In this document: positions 23,968 to 32,376 of the stretch, piece by piece | Layout of the letters: each line of letters begins with the position of its first letter | Numbering within the stretch: position 1 is the first letter of the stretch | Assembly (NCBI GenBank): GCA_947624975.1 | Contig: CANQMP010000019.1 | Span: 1-35,847, forward strand | Reading direction: 5' to 3' | Source of the DNA: Candidatus Gastranaerophilales bacterium | GTDB taxonomy: Bacteria; Cyanobacteriota; Vampirovibrionia; Gastranaerophilales; Gastranaerophilaceae | DNA: 35,847 nt | Notes under the pieces: generated by a model | The model's database searches: none | What the model was told of the DNA's origin: nothing | What the model saw: only the letters and a program-made list of their open reading frames with translations | Program-made: the position numbers and the translations under genes

Positions 23968-24249
23968 TTATTTTCTTTTAGCAGTCTTATCAGAACCTGC
24001 GTGTCCTTTGTATAATCTTGTAGGTGCGAATTCACCTAATTTGTGTCCGATCATTTGTTCCGTTACATAAACGGGTACGTGAGTTTTACCGTTATGAACA
24101 GCTATCGTATGACCTAACATGTCAGGTACAATCATAGATGCTCTTGACCAAGTTTTGATAACTTTCTTTTCGGAACTTGCATTCATTTTAGCTATTCTGT
24201 TTTGTAGAGCTTCTTCTACGTATGGACCTTTTTTTAATGAGCGTGCCAT
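23968..24249 (-). CDS. rpsS: 30S ribosomal protein S19
   Basis: 93 residues: [40 protein letters not shown] and [18 protein letters not shown]. Head protein near the A-site finger. 33 bases after rplB. Confidence 0.97.
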   Translation of the reverse strand: MARSLKKGPYVEEALQNRIAKMNASSEKKVIKTWSRASMIVPDMLGHTIAVHNGKTHVPVYVTEQMIGHKLGEFAPTRLYKGHAGSDKTAKRK

Positions 24250-24282
24250 TAATTTATTCTCCTTTGTATTTTGTAATTAATG

Positions 24283-25110
24283 TTATTTTTTCCTTCTTCT
24301 GACGATTAATTTATCAGAAGCTTTTCCTGCTTTTCTGGTCTTGTAACCGAGAGCGGGTTTACCCCAAGGTGTTTTCGGGTGTCCGCCGGGGCCTGTTTTA
24401 CCTTCACCACCGCCGTGTGGGTGATCGCAGGGGTTCATCGTAACACCGCGGACGGTAGGTCTGATTCCCATATAGCGTTTTCTGCCGGCTTTACCGATTT
24501 TAAGGTTTTTAAATTCGGAATTACCTAAAGTACCGACTGTTGCCATACATTCTTTTCTTACCATTCTCATTTCGCCTGAAGGTAATTTAACAGTTACGTA
24601 GTTACCTTCTTTTGCCATAACCTGAGCGGCATTTCCTGCGGATCTGACCATAACGCCTCCGCGTCCGGGTAACAATTCTATATTGTGAACAACCGTACCT
24701 AAGGGGATTAATTCAAGCGGGAGAGCATTTCCTGTTTGAACGGGTGCTTCGGGTCCGCTTACGATTACATCACCGACATTCAAGCCTTCCGGAGTTAAGA
24801 TATATCTTTTTTCACCGTCTGCGTAAAATACCAATGAAATTCTGACATTTCTGTTCGGGTCGTATTCAATAGTTTTTACGGTAGCGGGAACTCCGAATTT
24901 TTCGCGTTTGAAGTCGATTACACGGTATGTTCTTTTCACACCGCCGCCTTTGTGACGGCAGGTAATTCTTCCGGTATTATTTCTTCCTGCTGTTTTTTTC
25001 AAAGATTTCAACAGTGATTTCTCGGGAGTAGATGAGGTGATTTCCTGATAATCACTTTTTATCATCCCTCTTTGTCCGGGAGATGTAGGATTTATTTTTC
25101 TTGTTGCCAT
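24283..25110 (-). CDS. rplB: 50S ribosomal protein L2
   Basis: 275 residues, full length. [20 protein letters not shown] and the highly conserved [21 protein letters not shown] loop region (about 220-240) with the peptidyl-transferase-proximal histidine are intact. Largest of the large-subunit core proteins. 73 bases after rplW. Confidence 0.97.
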   Translation of the reverse strand: MATRKINPTSPGQRGMIKSDYQEITSSTPEKSLLKSLKKTAGRNNTGRITCRHKGGGVKRTYRVIDFKREKFGVPATVKTIEYDPNRNVRISLVFYADGEKRYILTPEGLNVGDVIVSGPEAPVQTGNALPLELIPLGTVVHNIELLPGRGGVMVRSAGNAAQVMAKEGNYVTVKLPSGEMRMVRKECMATVGTLGNSEFKNLKIGKAGRKRYMGIRPTVRGVTMNPCDHPHGGGEGKTGPGGHPKTPWGKPALGYKTRKAGKASDKLIVRRRKK

Positions 25111-25183
25111 TTTTTATTTCTCCTTTTTGGCTTTGTACTGTTACGGGACTTGTGCCTTATGCCTTATTTCGGCTTTAACGCCC

Positions 25184-25492
25184 CTATACACCCGTGAGTT
25201 CTTCAATCGGGTCGCCTTCGATTGTTACGATGGCTTTTTTAGATGAATCGGTTCTGCCGAATTTGTAACCCATTCTTTTTTCGTGGGAAGGCATGTAAAC
25301 CGTTCTTACTTTTTTAACTTTTCTTCCGGGAAAAGCTAACTCGACAGCTTGAGCAATTTCAACTTTTGTAGCGTCTTTAACAACTTCAAAAGTGTATTGA
25401 TTAAGAGCTGTAGCCCCTACCGATTTTTCGGTAATTACGGGTTTTTTAATTATACTGTATAACTTTTCCGTATTTGTTCTTGTTTTACTCAT
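25184..25492 (-). CDS. rplW: 50S ribosomal protein L23
   Basis: 102 residues: IIKKPVITEKSVGATALNQY and VKKVRTVYMPSHEKRMGYKF. Exit-tunnel protein and chaperone docking site. Its ATG overlaps the rplD stop by one base (TAATG). Confidence 0.96.
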   Translation of the reverse strand: MSKTRTNTEKLYSIIKKPVITEKSVGATALNQYTFEVVKDATKVEIAQAVELAFPGRKVKKVRTVYMPSHEKRMGYKFGRTDSSKKAIVTIEGDPIEELTGV

Positions 25493-26118
25493 TATTGCAA
25501 CCTTTCTGTTATATCGTTAACTGCAGATTCAGTAATTACAACGGAATCAGCTTCCAGTAAATCTTTAACATTTAAGTTTGACGGCAAAATAACTTTTACG
25601 CTGGGGATGTTTCTTACGGAAAGTTCGAGGTTTTTATTTTCATCCGCTTTATAATCCGCAACGATTAAGATTTTACCTGAAACTTTTAAAGACTTTAACG
25701 TACTTGCCATCAATTTAGTTTTGGGTTCATTTATGGCAGAAAAGTCTTTAACTACTACCATTTGTTCGCTTTTAGCCGAAAGAGCCGATTTCAAAGCGAG
25801 TTGTCTTGCTTTTTGAGGCATATTAAAAGCATAGCTTCTGGGTTTTGGCCCAAAAATTACGCCGCCGCCTGCAAACAAGGGTGAACGTAATGAACCTGCT
25901 CTTGCTCTGCCCGTACCTTTTTGTTTCCAAGGTTTTTTACCGCCTCCTGACACTTCAGCTCTGGTTTTAGCAGAAGCTGAACCTTGACGGGCGTTGTTTA
26001 ATTGTCTTCTTAATGCCAAGTGCATTACATGTAAATTCGGCTCTACTCCGAAAACTTTGTCATTCAAAGTAATTTCGCCTAATTTTTCTCCGTTTGTACT
26101 TAATATTTCTTTTGACAT
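25492..26118 (-). CDS. rplD: 50S ribosomal protein L4
   Basis: 208 residues, with the extended tunnel loop KTRAEVSGGGKKPWKQKGTG and RSPLFAGGGVIFGPKPRSY intact. L4 in E. coli represses the S10 operon. 75 bases after rplC. Confidence 0.97.
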   Translation of the reverse strand: MSKEILSTNGEKLGEITLNDKVFGVEPNLHVMHLALRRQLNNARQGSASAKTRAEVSGGGKKPWKQKGTGRARAGSLRSPLFAGGGVIFGPKPRSYAFNMPQKARQLALKSALSAKSEQMVVVKDFSAINEPKTKLMASTLKSLKVSGKILIVADYKADENKNLELSVRNIPSVKVILPSNLNVKDLLEADSVVITESAVNDITERLQ

Positions 26119-26193
26119 TTTATTTTTCCTTTATCTAGTTTAAACTGCTTACCTCTTGCTATTTTGCTTTATATGGCAAGACCGGCCTTATCG

Positions 26194-26829
26194 CTAATTC
26201 CATTTAGTTCTTGTCGGAACTATAGTAACGAGTCTGCCTTCAAATCCCGGAACAGAGCCTTTAATCAAGACAAGTCCGTTAGCAGGGTCAACTTTAACCA
26301 ATTTCAATTTAGTTATAGTAACTCTTTCGTTGCCCATGTTACCTGCCATTCTTTTGCCTTTGATAACACGGGAAGGCGTAGTACCTGCACCGATAGAACC
26401 GGGTTCTCTGTGGTTTTTAGAGCCGTGACCCATAGGACCTCTTGAGAAGTTCCATCTTTTTACCGTACCTTGAAAACCTTTACCTATTGATTTTCCTGTA
26501 ACGTCTACTTTTTCAACATTATCAAGAACCGATAATTCAATCTTATCACCCACTTTGTAATCAGACGGGTTATCTACTCTGAATTCTTGCAGATGTCTGT
26601 AGTTTGAAAGATTGTTTTTCTTGAAGTGTCCCAATTCAGCTTTAGTCAAGTGTTTTTCCTTAGCTGCTATTGTACCTACCTGTATTGCGTTGTAGCCGTC
26701 GGTTTCAACGCTTTTAACCTGAGTAACGACGGTTTCATCGACTTTAATTACAGTAACGGGAATTGCCAAACCTTGTTCATCGAAGATTTGAGTCATTCCT
26801 ACTTTTTTTCCTATTACACCTAGTGTCAT
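26194..26829 (-). CDS. rplC: 50S ribosomal protein L3
   Basis: 211 residues from the ATG at 26829 (MTLGVIGKKVGMTQIFDEQG), the family start with AAAGGT just upstream; a longer reading from 26859 is rejected. The GKGFQGTVKRWNFSRGPMGH and GSIGAGTTPSRVIKGKRMAG segments reach the peptidyl-transferase centre. Preceded by a 167-base structured gap. Confidence 0.97.
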   Translation of the reverse strand: MTLGVIGKKVGMTQIFDEQGLAIPVTVIKVDETVVTQVKSVETDGYNAIQVGTIAAKEKHLTKAELGHFKKNNLSNYRHLQEFRVDNPSDYKVGDKIELSVLDNVEKVDVTGKSIGKGFQGTVKRWNFSRGPMGHGSKNHREPGSIGAGTTPSRVIKGKRMAGNMGNERVTITKLKLVKVDPANGLVLIKGSVPGFEGRLVTIVPTRTKWN

Positions 26830-26996
26830 ATTTTTACCTTTCTGCTCGCCAACGGACACAAATCCGTTTTGGTTTGCATTTACTCTTGCGAGCGCTACGT
26901 ACCTTTACCTTTTGAGGGCTTTCACCTCACATCCCGCCGAGGGGAAGTCGCAGTTCACATTACATGCATAATGCTTATTAAATTTTCAAACCGATA
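26830..26996 (-). promoter_or_regulatory. Structured spacer between rpsJ and rplC
   Basis: Longest intergenic gap inside the S10-L5 part. In the transcript, AACGGA-tttgtg-TCCGTT forms a hairpin enclosed by GCTCGC / GCGAGC, ending about 10 bases before the rplC ATG; a CCTC...GAGG pair lies upstream. It may hold a translation-control site for rplC. I see no promoter in it. Confidence 0.4.
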
Positions 26997-27314
26997 TTAT
27001 AATTTTACTTCAATATCGACGCCTGCCGGCAAATCTAATCTGCCTAATTCTTCGACTGTTTGTTGAGTCGGTTCGTATATATCGATAATACGTTTATGAG
27101 TTCTCATTTCAAAATGTTCACGAGATTTTTTATTAACGTGGGGTGAACGCAAAACGCAATATATACGTCTTTTTGTAGGTAAAGGAATAGGGCCTGCTAC
27201 TTTAGCATCAGTTCTTTTTGCTGTTTCCACGATTTTGTCCGAAGATACGTCGATAAGTTTATGATCGTAAGCTTTAAGACATACGCGAATTCTTTGTCTT
27301 TGTGTAGTTGCCAT
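26997..27314 (-). CDS. rpsJ: 30S ribosomal protein S10
   Basis: 105 residues from the ATG at 27314 ([20 protein letters not shown]), preceded by AAGGAA; the upstream reading from 27365 would translate the leader hairpin. The conserved [20 protein letters not shown] segment and [20 protein letters not shown] are present. S10 also serves as NusE in transcription antitermination. First gene of the operon. Confidence 0.97.
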   Translation of the reverse strand: MATTQRQRIRVCLKAYDHKLIDVSSDKIVETAKRTDAKVAGPIPLPTKRRIYCVLRSPHVNKKSREHFEMRTHKRIIDIYEPTQQTVEELGRLDLPAGVDIEVKL

Positions 27315-27401
27315 TTGAATTCCTTTTTCTATTTTGTAATACACGCTCGGAATGCCTTGCGGCATATATTTCGGTTAGCGTAAATATTTCCAAGCATAGC
27401 A

Positions 27402-27430
27402 ATAGTAAAACAAACATTTTTTGCTGTCAA
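27402..27430 (-). promoter_or_regulatory. Promoter of the S10 operon
   Basis: Minus strand TTGACA (27425-27430), 17-bp spacer, TACTAT (27402-27407). The roughly 80-base leader contains a GNRA-capped hairpin, ATGCC-gcaa-GGCAT (27352-27365). Confidence 0.85.
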
Positions 27431-27496
27431 CAAGATAATTCGTAAATTGTTTAGAATTGTAAATATCAATTATTGTCACTATCGGATTTACACTTC

Positions 27497-27525
27497 TTGC
27501 CCATAAATATTTAGTATGTTAATAT
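27497..27525 (+). promoter_or_regulatory. Promoter of the HEPN/MNT pair
   Basis: TTGCCC (27497-27502), 17-bp spacer, TAATAT (27520-27525). Predicted start at 27532, the A of the ATG; no ribosome site, so leaderless. Confidence 0.6.
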
Positions 27526-27531
27526 TGGGTT

Positions 27532-27951
27532 ATGCAAATAGATATTTCAAATTTAAAATCGGCATTACAGACATTGAAATCAAGCATGGACGTGCTAGAA
27601 AGAAACAGAACATGCGAATTTGCCGATATGCTTGAAGATTCTTGCATAAAAAGATTTGAATACACTCTTGAAATTGCAAGAAAGCTTATGAAAAAAGTTT
27701 TAAAAAAGATTTACGGGAAGTCAGAAGAAGAATTAACCGTTAACAATACTTTCAGATTTATGCAGGGTTATAAATTTATTGATAATTGGGAAGACTGGCG
27801 TAAATATTATGAACAACGAAATAACACCGCACACGAATATGATATTTCAAAATCACGTGAACTTTTGAAGCTTGTGCCGAAATTTATTTCAGATACAGAG
27901 TTTCTCGTAAAAAAATTGGATGAAACATTAAATGATAAAAGGCATTTCTGA
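27532..27951 (+). CDS. HEPN protein of a HEPN/MNT pair (HI0074-like)
   Basis: 139 residues, all-helical. The substrate-binding HI0074 pattern is visible: FEYTLEIARKLMKKVLKKIY, FRFMQGYKFIDNWEDWRKYY, then RNNTAHEYD, which holds an R-x4-H motif typical of HEPN ribonucleases. In known HEPN/MNT systems the HEPN protein is an RNase toxin silenced by AMPylation from the MNT partner. Overlaps the MNT gene by 20 bases. It starts 218 bases from rpsJ, divergently. Confidence 0.82.
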   Translation: MQIDISNLKSALQTLKSSMDVLERNRTCEFADMLEDSCIKRFEYTLEIARKLMKKVLKKIYGKSEEELTVNNTFRFMQGYKFIDNWEDWRKYYEQRNNTAHEYDISKSRELLKLVPKFISDTEFLVKKLDETLNDKRHF

Positions 27952-28213
27952 AAAAGAGTACAATATAATTAAAAACATATTAAAGGATTATCCGTATCAA
28001 TTTTTTGCTTACGGTTCACGCACAAGAGGGGATTTTTCGGAACTTTCCGACTTGGATGTACTTATTAAGGGCAACAAAAGCGAAAATACAATACCCGAGC
28101 TTAAACGCAAATTCGATGAAAGCTACCTGCCTTATGTTGTCAATTTTGTTGATTTCAATTTAATTAACGACAGTTTTTATAATTTAATAAAAAATGATTT
28201 GGTTAAATTATAA
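27932..28213 (+). CDS. Minimal nucleotidyltransferase (MNT) of a HEPN/MNT pair
   Basis: 93 residues. The nucleotidyltransferase motif GSRTRGDFSELSDLD (about 31-45, GS-x-D-x-D form) is intact, with a third acidic residue probable in VNFVDFNL near residue 72. It would use ATP to modify the HEPN protein tyrosine region and so act as the antitoxin. Start overlaps the HEPN gene. Confidence 0.83.
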   Translation: MIKGISEKEYNIIKNILKDYPYQFFAYGSRTRGDFSELSDLDVLIKGNKSENTIPELKRKFDESYLPYVVNFVDFNLINDSFYNLIKNDLVKL

Positions 28214-28250
28214 ATAAATTGAAACATAAGCACTTGTTAATAAACTAAGC

Positions 28251-28577
28251 TTATTTTTCATCTTTCATATTAAAAATGCTCAAATCCATAGGTATTTTAT
28301 CTTGTTTGGATTCGGATTTTTCGTTTTTCGGCGTTTCATCTTTAATGCCCGCAACTTCATTTACTTCCGTCCGATTTTTTTCGCCAAGCATGTTTGTATA
28401 ATTTTTTCCTTCTCTTTTTGCGACAAAAATACTTAAATCTCTGTTTCCAAAAGATGCGATATTTGATAATTTTACAACAGTCCTGCCGTTAAAATCTTCG
28501 CTGCCAACCAACCTTATCATATCAGATTGTTTGAAATTCGGGAATTGTGAATAAATATCACCGACTGTAATTGCCAT
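28251..28577 (-). CDS. Small protein of unknown function
   Basis: 108 residues. An N-terminal part of about 65 residues looks folded (MAITVGDIYSQFPNFKQSDM, VVKLSNIASFGNRDLSIFV). The rest is a Lys/Glu-rich, low-complexity linker ending MDLSIFNMKD. No signal peptide or recognised domain. Good ribosome site AAGGAG. The XRE gene at 28776 lies upstream on the same strand, with a pentanucleotide repeat in between. Confidence 0.6.
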   Translation of the reverse strand: MAITVGDIYSQFPNFKQSDMIRLVGSEDFNGRTVVKLSNIASFGNRDLSIFVAKREGKNYTNMLGEKNRTEVNEVAGIKDETPKNEKSESKQDKIPMDLSIFNMKDEK

Positions 28578-28659
28578 AATTTTTCTCCTTTCTTTATTAA
28601 CTGATTCTTTCTGTATTAATAAAGTATTTTTGTCTGAAATTATTGCTAAGGGCGCAAAA

Positions 28660-28682
28660 ATGCTATGCTATGCTATGCTATG
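28660..28682. repeat. Pentanucleotide tandem repeat (ATGCT)
   Basis: The five-base unit ATGCT is repeated about 4.6 times, in the gap between the XRE stop (28776) and the start of the 28577 gene. An isolated related phrase TATAGC follows nearby. Confidence 0.85.
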
Positions 28683-28775
28683 AGCAAGTATAGCAAGGGT
28701 TTCGGGGGTTTGTAAACTCGTCTTTACATTTCTTTACATTGGCAAAAATTCGACTAAATTAAGAAATCGGGAACA

Positions 28776-29078
28776 CTAGTAAAGCATTTTATAAATCATT
28801 TTTACGTATCTGCTGTCTTTGTTGAGCATATCAATAACTTTTTCTTTCAGAATTTCAACATTGTCCAAATGTCCGAATCTGAAAAGTTCTTCTGCGGGAA
28901 TATCAAAGACTTCCATAATTTTATCAAGGGTTTGAACTCGCGGAAAAGTTTCGCCTTTTTCTATTTTTATGAGGTTTCTTGTTTCAATTCCGATAAGTTC
29001 CGAAAATTTCTCCTGAGTGTAATTTCTTTCTTTTCGCAGTTCTTTAATTCTTTTTCCGAATAAAACTTTAAAACTCAT
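28776..29078 (-). CDS. XRE regulator paired with pilin cassette 4
   Basis: 100 residues. Cro/C1-type helix-turn-helix at 1-68 (FGKRIKELRKERNYTQEKFS, NLIKIEKGETF, then AEELFRFGHLDN), plus a helical tail (70-100). It closely resembles the XRE protein at 1904-2230 in architecture and length. It has a proper ribosome site, AAGGAG, unlike most other cassette regulators. Divergent from the pilin gene at 29223. Confidence 0.87.
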   Translation of the reverse strand: MSFKVLFGKRIKELRKERNYTQEKFSELIGIETRNLIKIEKGETFPRVQTLDKIMEVFDIPAEELFRFGHLDNVEILKEKVIDMLNKDSRYVKMIYKMLY

Positions 29079-29149
29079 TTAAAACTCCTTTTTATATGAA
29101 TATACAACATGATTAAAGATTCTAATATGATAAATTAAATCATTTTTTA

Positions 29150-29178
29150 TTGACAAAAGTGATATAATTATGTATAAT
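29150..29178 (+). promoter_or_regulatory. Promoter, pilin cassette 4
   Basis: TTGACA (29150-29155), exact 17-bp spacer, TATAAT (29173-29178). The -10 sits inside the palindrome GTAT-a-ATAC (29172-29180); an ATGT...ACAT pair follows at about 29183-29196. Confidence 0.8.
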
Positions 29179-29222
29179 ACTGATGTAAAATGACATATTA
29201 AACACAAGGAAGGTGAAAAAAC

Positions 29223-29930
29223 ATGACAATATTAAATTACAAATCAGGAAAAATTGCTTTTACATTGGCGGAAGTTCTCATCACTCTTGCAATAATCGGA
29301 GTTGTGGCGGCGATGACAATTCCAAATTTGATACAAAGTTATAAAAAATCTGTTATCGAAACAAGGCTTGCGAAATTCTACAGTGTCATGAATAACGCGA
29401 TAAGAATGGCTGAAGTTGATTACGGCCCACAAAACACATGGTCGGATTACTATGAAGATGATGAATATGATGATGACCACAAAACATTATATGAAAAAGG
29501 AGAAAAATACGATGCTCACGTAAATAAATATTTTGCTCCATACATAAAAATTGTCAGCTCGGAAGAAATCCGAGATGTTACAAGCTCCGATGCAGTTCCT
29601 CAAAAAATTTATTATTTGGCTGACAGCACGGCATTCGGTTTTAGCCTGCATGAAAACAGAGAGATATGGTTTTATCCGTATGGGAATCCTAAAAAATGCT
29701 TAATTGATAAGAAACATTTATGCAAGTTTAATTTTGTTTTTATGCCGACAGGAGGATTAGTTGAATACAAACTCAATCATAGCAATGGAATGCAGCCTGC
29801 TAAATTTAACTTTGACGAAGAAAAAATCAAAAATCCTTGTACTAAAGATTCATGCCCTTATGTTTTAGAAAGAATTCGCAGAAACGGCTGGAAAATCAGT
29901 AAAGATATTCTCGACGTTTATAAATTATAA
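29223..29930 (+). CDS. Type IV pilin-like protein, cassette 4
   Basis: 235 residues. Leader of 12 residues ending KIA, then [40 protein letters not shown] and YGPQNTW. The C-terminal half departs from cassettes 1-3: the DINGxKxPN motif is replaced and the end reads ERIRRNGWKISKDILDVYKL. Four cysteines cluster at two places. Ribosome site AAGGAAGG. The downstream terminator is shared with minE. Confidence 0.9.
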   Translation: MTILNYKSGKIAFTLAEVLITLAIIGVVAAMTIPNLIQSYKKSVIETRLAKFYSVMNNAIRMAEVDYGPQNTWSDYYEDDEYDDDHKTLYEKGEKYDAHVNKYFAPYIKIVSSEEIRDVTSSDAVPQKIYYLADSTAFGFSLHENREIWFYPYGNPKKCLIDKKHLCKFNFVFMPTGGLVEYKLNHSNGMQPAKFNFDEEKIKNPCTKDSCPYVLERIRRNGWKISKDILDVYKL

Positions 29931-29940
29931 ATATTAACAA

Positions 29941-29970
29941 AAAAAATTGACCTTAGCGGTCAATTTTTTT
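29941..29970. terminator. Bidirectional terminator between pilin 4 and minE
   Basis: ATTGACC / GGTCAAT with A and T runs; loop TTAGC. The minE stop codon (29960-29962) lies within the hairpin itself. Confidence 0.85.
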
Positions 29971-30466
29971 CGGATTTTTTTGTTTTTGCAGGCTGTGAAG
30001 GTTTTTCTTCCGACTTTTCTTTTGAGGCATCTTCGGTGGTTTCTTCCGAATCTTCTTTTGAATCTTCTTCGGATAGTTCCTCCGATTCATCCGATTCTTC
30101 GGTTTCCTCAGGTTCTTCTTCCTCTGCCGATTCTTCTTTCTCGGCATCTTCTTTTGCAAGAACAGCCTTAATCTCCTCCTCATCCCGTGCTCTGATTACG
30201 GGAATTGACAGCATCAGGGCAACTTGCTCCCCGTCCTGTTCAAGATTTAGTTCAAGCGCTTCTTTATCCATTTCAACGTATTTAGAAAGTAATTCAACCA
30301 ATTCTTTACGCATTCTTTCCATAAGTTCGGGGGTAAGGTTTGTTCTGTCCTGCATCAGCACCACCCGCAAGCGGTTGCAAGCGGTATCTTTTGCCGACTC
30401 TGTCTGTTCAAGTTCGGTTCTGCGGAAAAATCCCAACACCTTATTATACAAATTAGCTAATATCAT
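29960..30466 (-). CDS. minE: Cell division topological factor MinE with acidic tail
   Basis: 168 residues. Residues 1-95 are a standard MinE: membrane-targeting start (MILANLYNKVLGFF), MinD-binding region (DTACNRLRVVLMQDRTNLTP) and the topological domain. Residues about 103-168 are a low-complexity tail of Glu, Ser, Asp and Lys, about 65 residues beyond the usual 85-95. MinE stimulates MinD ATPase and drives pole-to-pole oscillation. One base separates it from minD. Confidence 0.92.
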   Translation of the reverse strand: MILANLYNKVLGFFRRTELEQTESAKDTACNRLRVVLMQDRTNLTPELMERMRKELVELLSKYVEMDKEALELNLEQDGEQVALMLSIPVIRARDEEEIKAVLAKEDAEKEESAEEEEPEETEESDESEELSEEDSKEDSEETTEDASKEKSEEKPSQPAKTKKSEKN

Positions 30467-30467
30467 C

Positions 30468-31283
30468 TTATTTCTCCTTTCCTTTCAAACCCGAAAAGAA
30501 CTTTTTAACTTTTGCCAAAACTCCTTTGGGTTCTTCTAAGTCAAGGAACGGAACATCTTCGCCCGCAATTCTTCTTGCAACATTTCTGTAAGCCTGACCT
30601 GCGAGTGATTTTTCATCGTTAACTATTGGTTCGCCTTTGTTTGTTGAGGTAATAATTCCCGTATCCTCGGGGATTATTCCTATAAGTTCCGCCGAAAGTA
30701 TTTCAACAACGTCATCAACGCTCATCATATCATTGGATTTAATCAAATTCGGACGGACTCTGTTAAGCAGCAATTTGTAAGAAGTAATTTCTTCTTTTGC
30801 CTCCAAAAGTCCGATTATCCTGTCCGCATCACGAACGGCGGACATCTCGGGAGTCGTAACGACTATTGCTTCCGATGCTCCTGCAACTGCGTTTTGAAAT
30901 CCCTGTTCAATACCTGCGGGGCAGTCTACAAGAATAAAATCAAAATCTTTTTTAAGTTTTTCGCATATATCTTTCAACTGTTCTTCTGTAACGGCTGTTT
31001 TATCACGGGTTTGAGCAGCAGCCAAAAGACAGAGGTTAGGGTTTTTCTTATCCTTAACCAAAGCCTGTTTAAGTTTACATCTTTCTTCCACGACATCTAC
31101 GATTGTATAAACTATTCTGTTTTCCAAACCTAACAACAAATCTAAGTTTCTCAATCCCAAATCGGTGTCAACCATAACGACTTTTTTGCCCATGGAGGCA
31201 AGAGCCGTACCTATGTTGGCATTGGTGGTTGTTTTACCGACACCGCCTTTTCCGGATGTTATTACTATAACTCGTCCGCTCAT
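30468..31283 (-). CDS. minD: Septum site-determining ATPase MinD
   Basis: 271 residues. Deviant Walker A SGKGGVGKTTT (signature lysine K12, K17), switch I DTDLGLRNLD, Walker B FILVDCPAG, and a C-terminal amphipathic membrane anchor GVLAKVKKFFSGLKG. Complete and well conserved. It recruits MinC to the membrane and responds to MinE. Ribosome site AAGGAG; middle gene of minC-minD-minE. Confidence 0.97.
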   Translation of the reverse strand: MSGRVIVITSGKGGVGKTTTNANIGTALASMGKKVVMVDTDLGLRNLDLLLGLENRIVYTIVDVVEERCKLKQALVKDKKNPNLCLLAAAQTRDKTAVTEEQLKDICEKLKKDFDFILVDCPAGIEQGFQNAVAGASEAIVVTTPEMSAVRDADRIIGLLEAKEEITSYKLLLNRVRPNLIKSNDMMSVDDVVEILSAELIGIIPEDTGIITSTNKGEPIVNDEKSLAGQAYRNVARRIAGEDVPFLDLEEPKGVLAKVKKFFSGLKGKEK

Positions 31284-31296
31284 TGTTTCTCCTTTA

Positions 31297-32283
31297 TTAG
31301 TGTAATTTTTGTATTATTATCTGTTTTTTTCTAACGCTTGCGACTTCCGGCACAAAAGTATCCGTTTTTTGAATATACGGAATATTAATGCTGTCTGGAC
31401 GTCTTGCAAAGACATCTGCTATTCTTAACTGTATTGCATTCATTTTCAAAGCTCGAATGCGTGCATAACTGTTACCTTCAGACCCTGCATGAGCAATTCC
31501 GCCGAGAATTCCCCATACGGTAATATCACCTCGTGCAATTATCTCGGAGCCGGGGTTTGCATCGCCTATTATAACGATATTGCCGTCCGATGTAATACTT
31601 TGACCGGAACGCAAAGTCCTTTGAATATACAGAGTCGGGAGTTTTTCGGTTTCTCGCAGGTGTTTAATCAGTTCTTCATCATCGATTTCTTTTTCAAAAA
31701 TTTCTTCCGCTTTTTCTTCCGTTTTTACATCGGAAGTTTCTTCCGTAATCTCTGTTTCGCCCTTCAACTCATCACTTTCGGAATTCAAGTCCTCAATTTC
31801 CGTATTGATATCATCATTTTCGATATTTTCCTCAAACTCATATTCTTGCGGAACTTCTTTTTTCAATTCCGTAAGGGTGCTTTCTGCCGGGAAAGTTTTA
31901 ATTTCCGAGTTCTCATCGCCGAAAATCTTATCGAGAGCTTTTTCAAGTTCTTTGTTAACCTTGTCTTGATTTGCGTTAAATTCGGGCAACGGAACTTTAT
32001 TTTCAAGCACGGAAACTTCAATATCCATTTCACCTGCCGATTTTATCGTCACATTTGAACTTGTGCTGACAAATTCAATTTCCGAATTCATGGATTCCAC
32101 AAGAGCCTTAATGCTTGTGAGTTCGGGTACTGACAAGTCTACCGAACCGAGTTTAAGGCACACTTTTTTGCTTTGTGCATCCGGTAAATCAAGTATTCTG
32201 CTCAATTCATAAATAATTTCGGATGTTTTGTGAGCATTACTGACATCAACAATAAAGCCGTTCTCAATATATCCCTTATCCAT
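31297..32283 (-). CDS. minC: Septum site-determining protein MinC with long acidic linker
   Basis: 328 residues from the ATG at 32283 (MDKGYIENGF), with AAGGAA upstream; the reading from 32325 lies before the promoter. An N-terminal FtsZ-inhibiting domain covers about 1-105. An acidic Glu/Asp-rich linker follows at about 110-215, much longer than the roughly 15-30 residues usual. The C-terminal beta-helix (about 220-328) has RSGQSITSDGNIVIIGDANP and GDITVWGILGGIAHAG, which bind MinD and dimerise. The linker and the MinE tail share their composition. Confidence 0.94.
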   Translation of the reverse strand: MDKGYIENGFIVDVSNAHKTSEIIYELSRILDLPDAQSKKVCLKLGSVDLSVPELTSIKALVESMNSEIEFVSTSSNVTIKSAGEMDIEVSVLENKVPLPEFNANQDKVNKELEKALDKIFGDENSEIKTFPAESTLTELKKEVPQEYEFEENIENDDINTEIEDLNSESDELKGETEITEETSDVKTEEKAEEIFEKEIDDEELIKHLRETEKLPTLYIQRTLRSGQSITSDGNIVIIGDANPGSEIIARGDITVWGILGGIAHAGSEGNSYARIRALKMNAIQLRIADVFARRPDSINIPYIQKTDTFVPEVASVRKKQIIIQKLH

Positions 32284-32316
32284 TTTTGTTCCTTCCGCAA
32301 ATCTTACTATTCCATG

Positions 32317-32345
32317 ACAATACACGAAAAATTTTTGAACATCAA
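32317..32345 (-). promoter_or_regulatory. Promoter of the minCDE operon
   Basis: Minus strand TTGATG (32340-32345), 17-bp spacer, TATTGT (32317-32322). It excludes the upstream start at 32325. Confidence 0.5.
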
Positions 32346-32376
32346 TGAATTATGTAAAAATTGTAATATTTTGAAA

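Noticed and set aside
28660-28682. Possible CRISPR-like repeat
   Set aside because: The unit is five bases with no spacers; it is a microsatellite.
29947-30539. Open frames rich in Leu/Pro or Ser on the plus strand opposite minE
   Set aside because: They are frame shadows of the Glu/Ser-rich minE tail, without ribosome sites.
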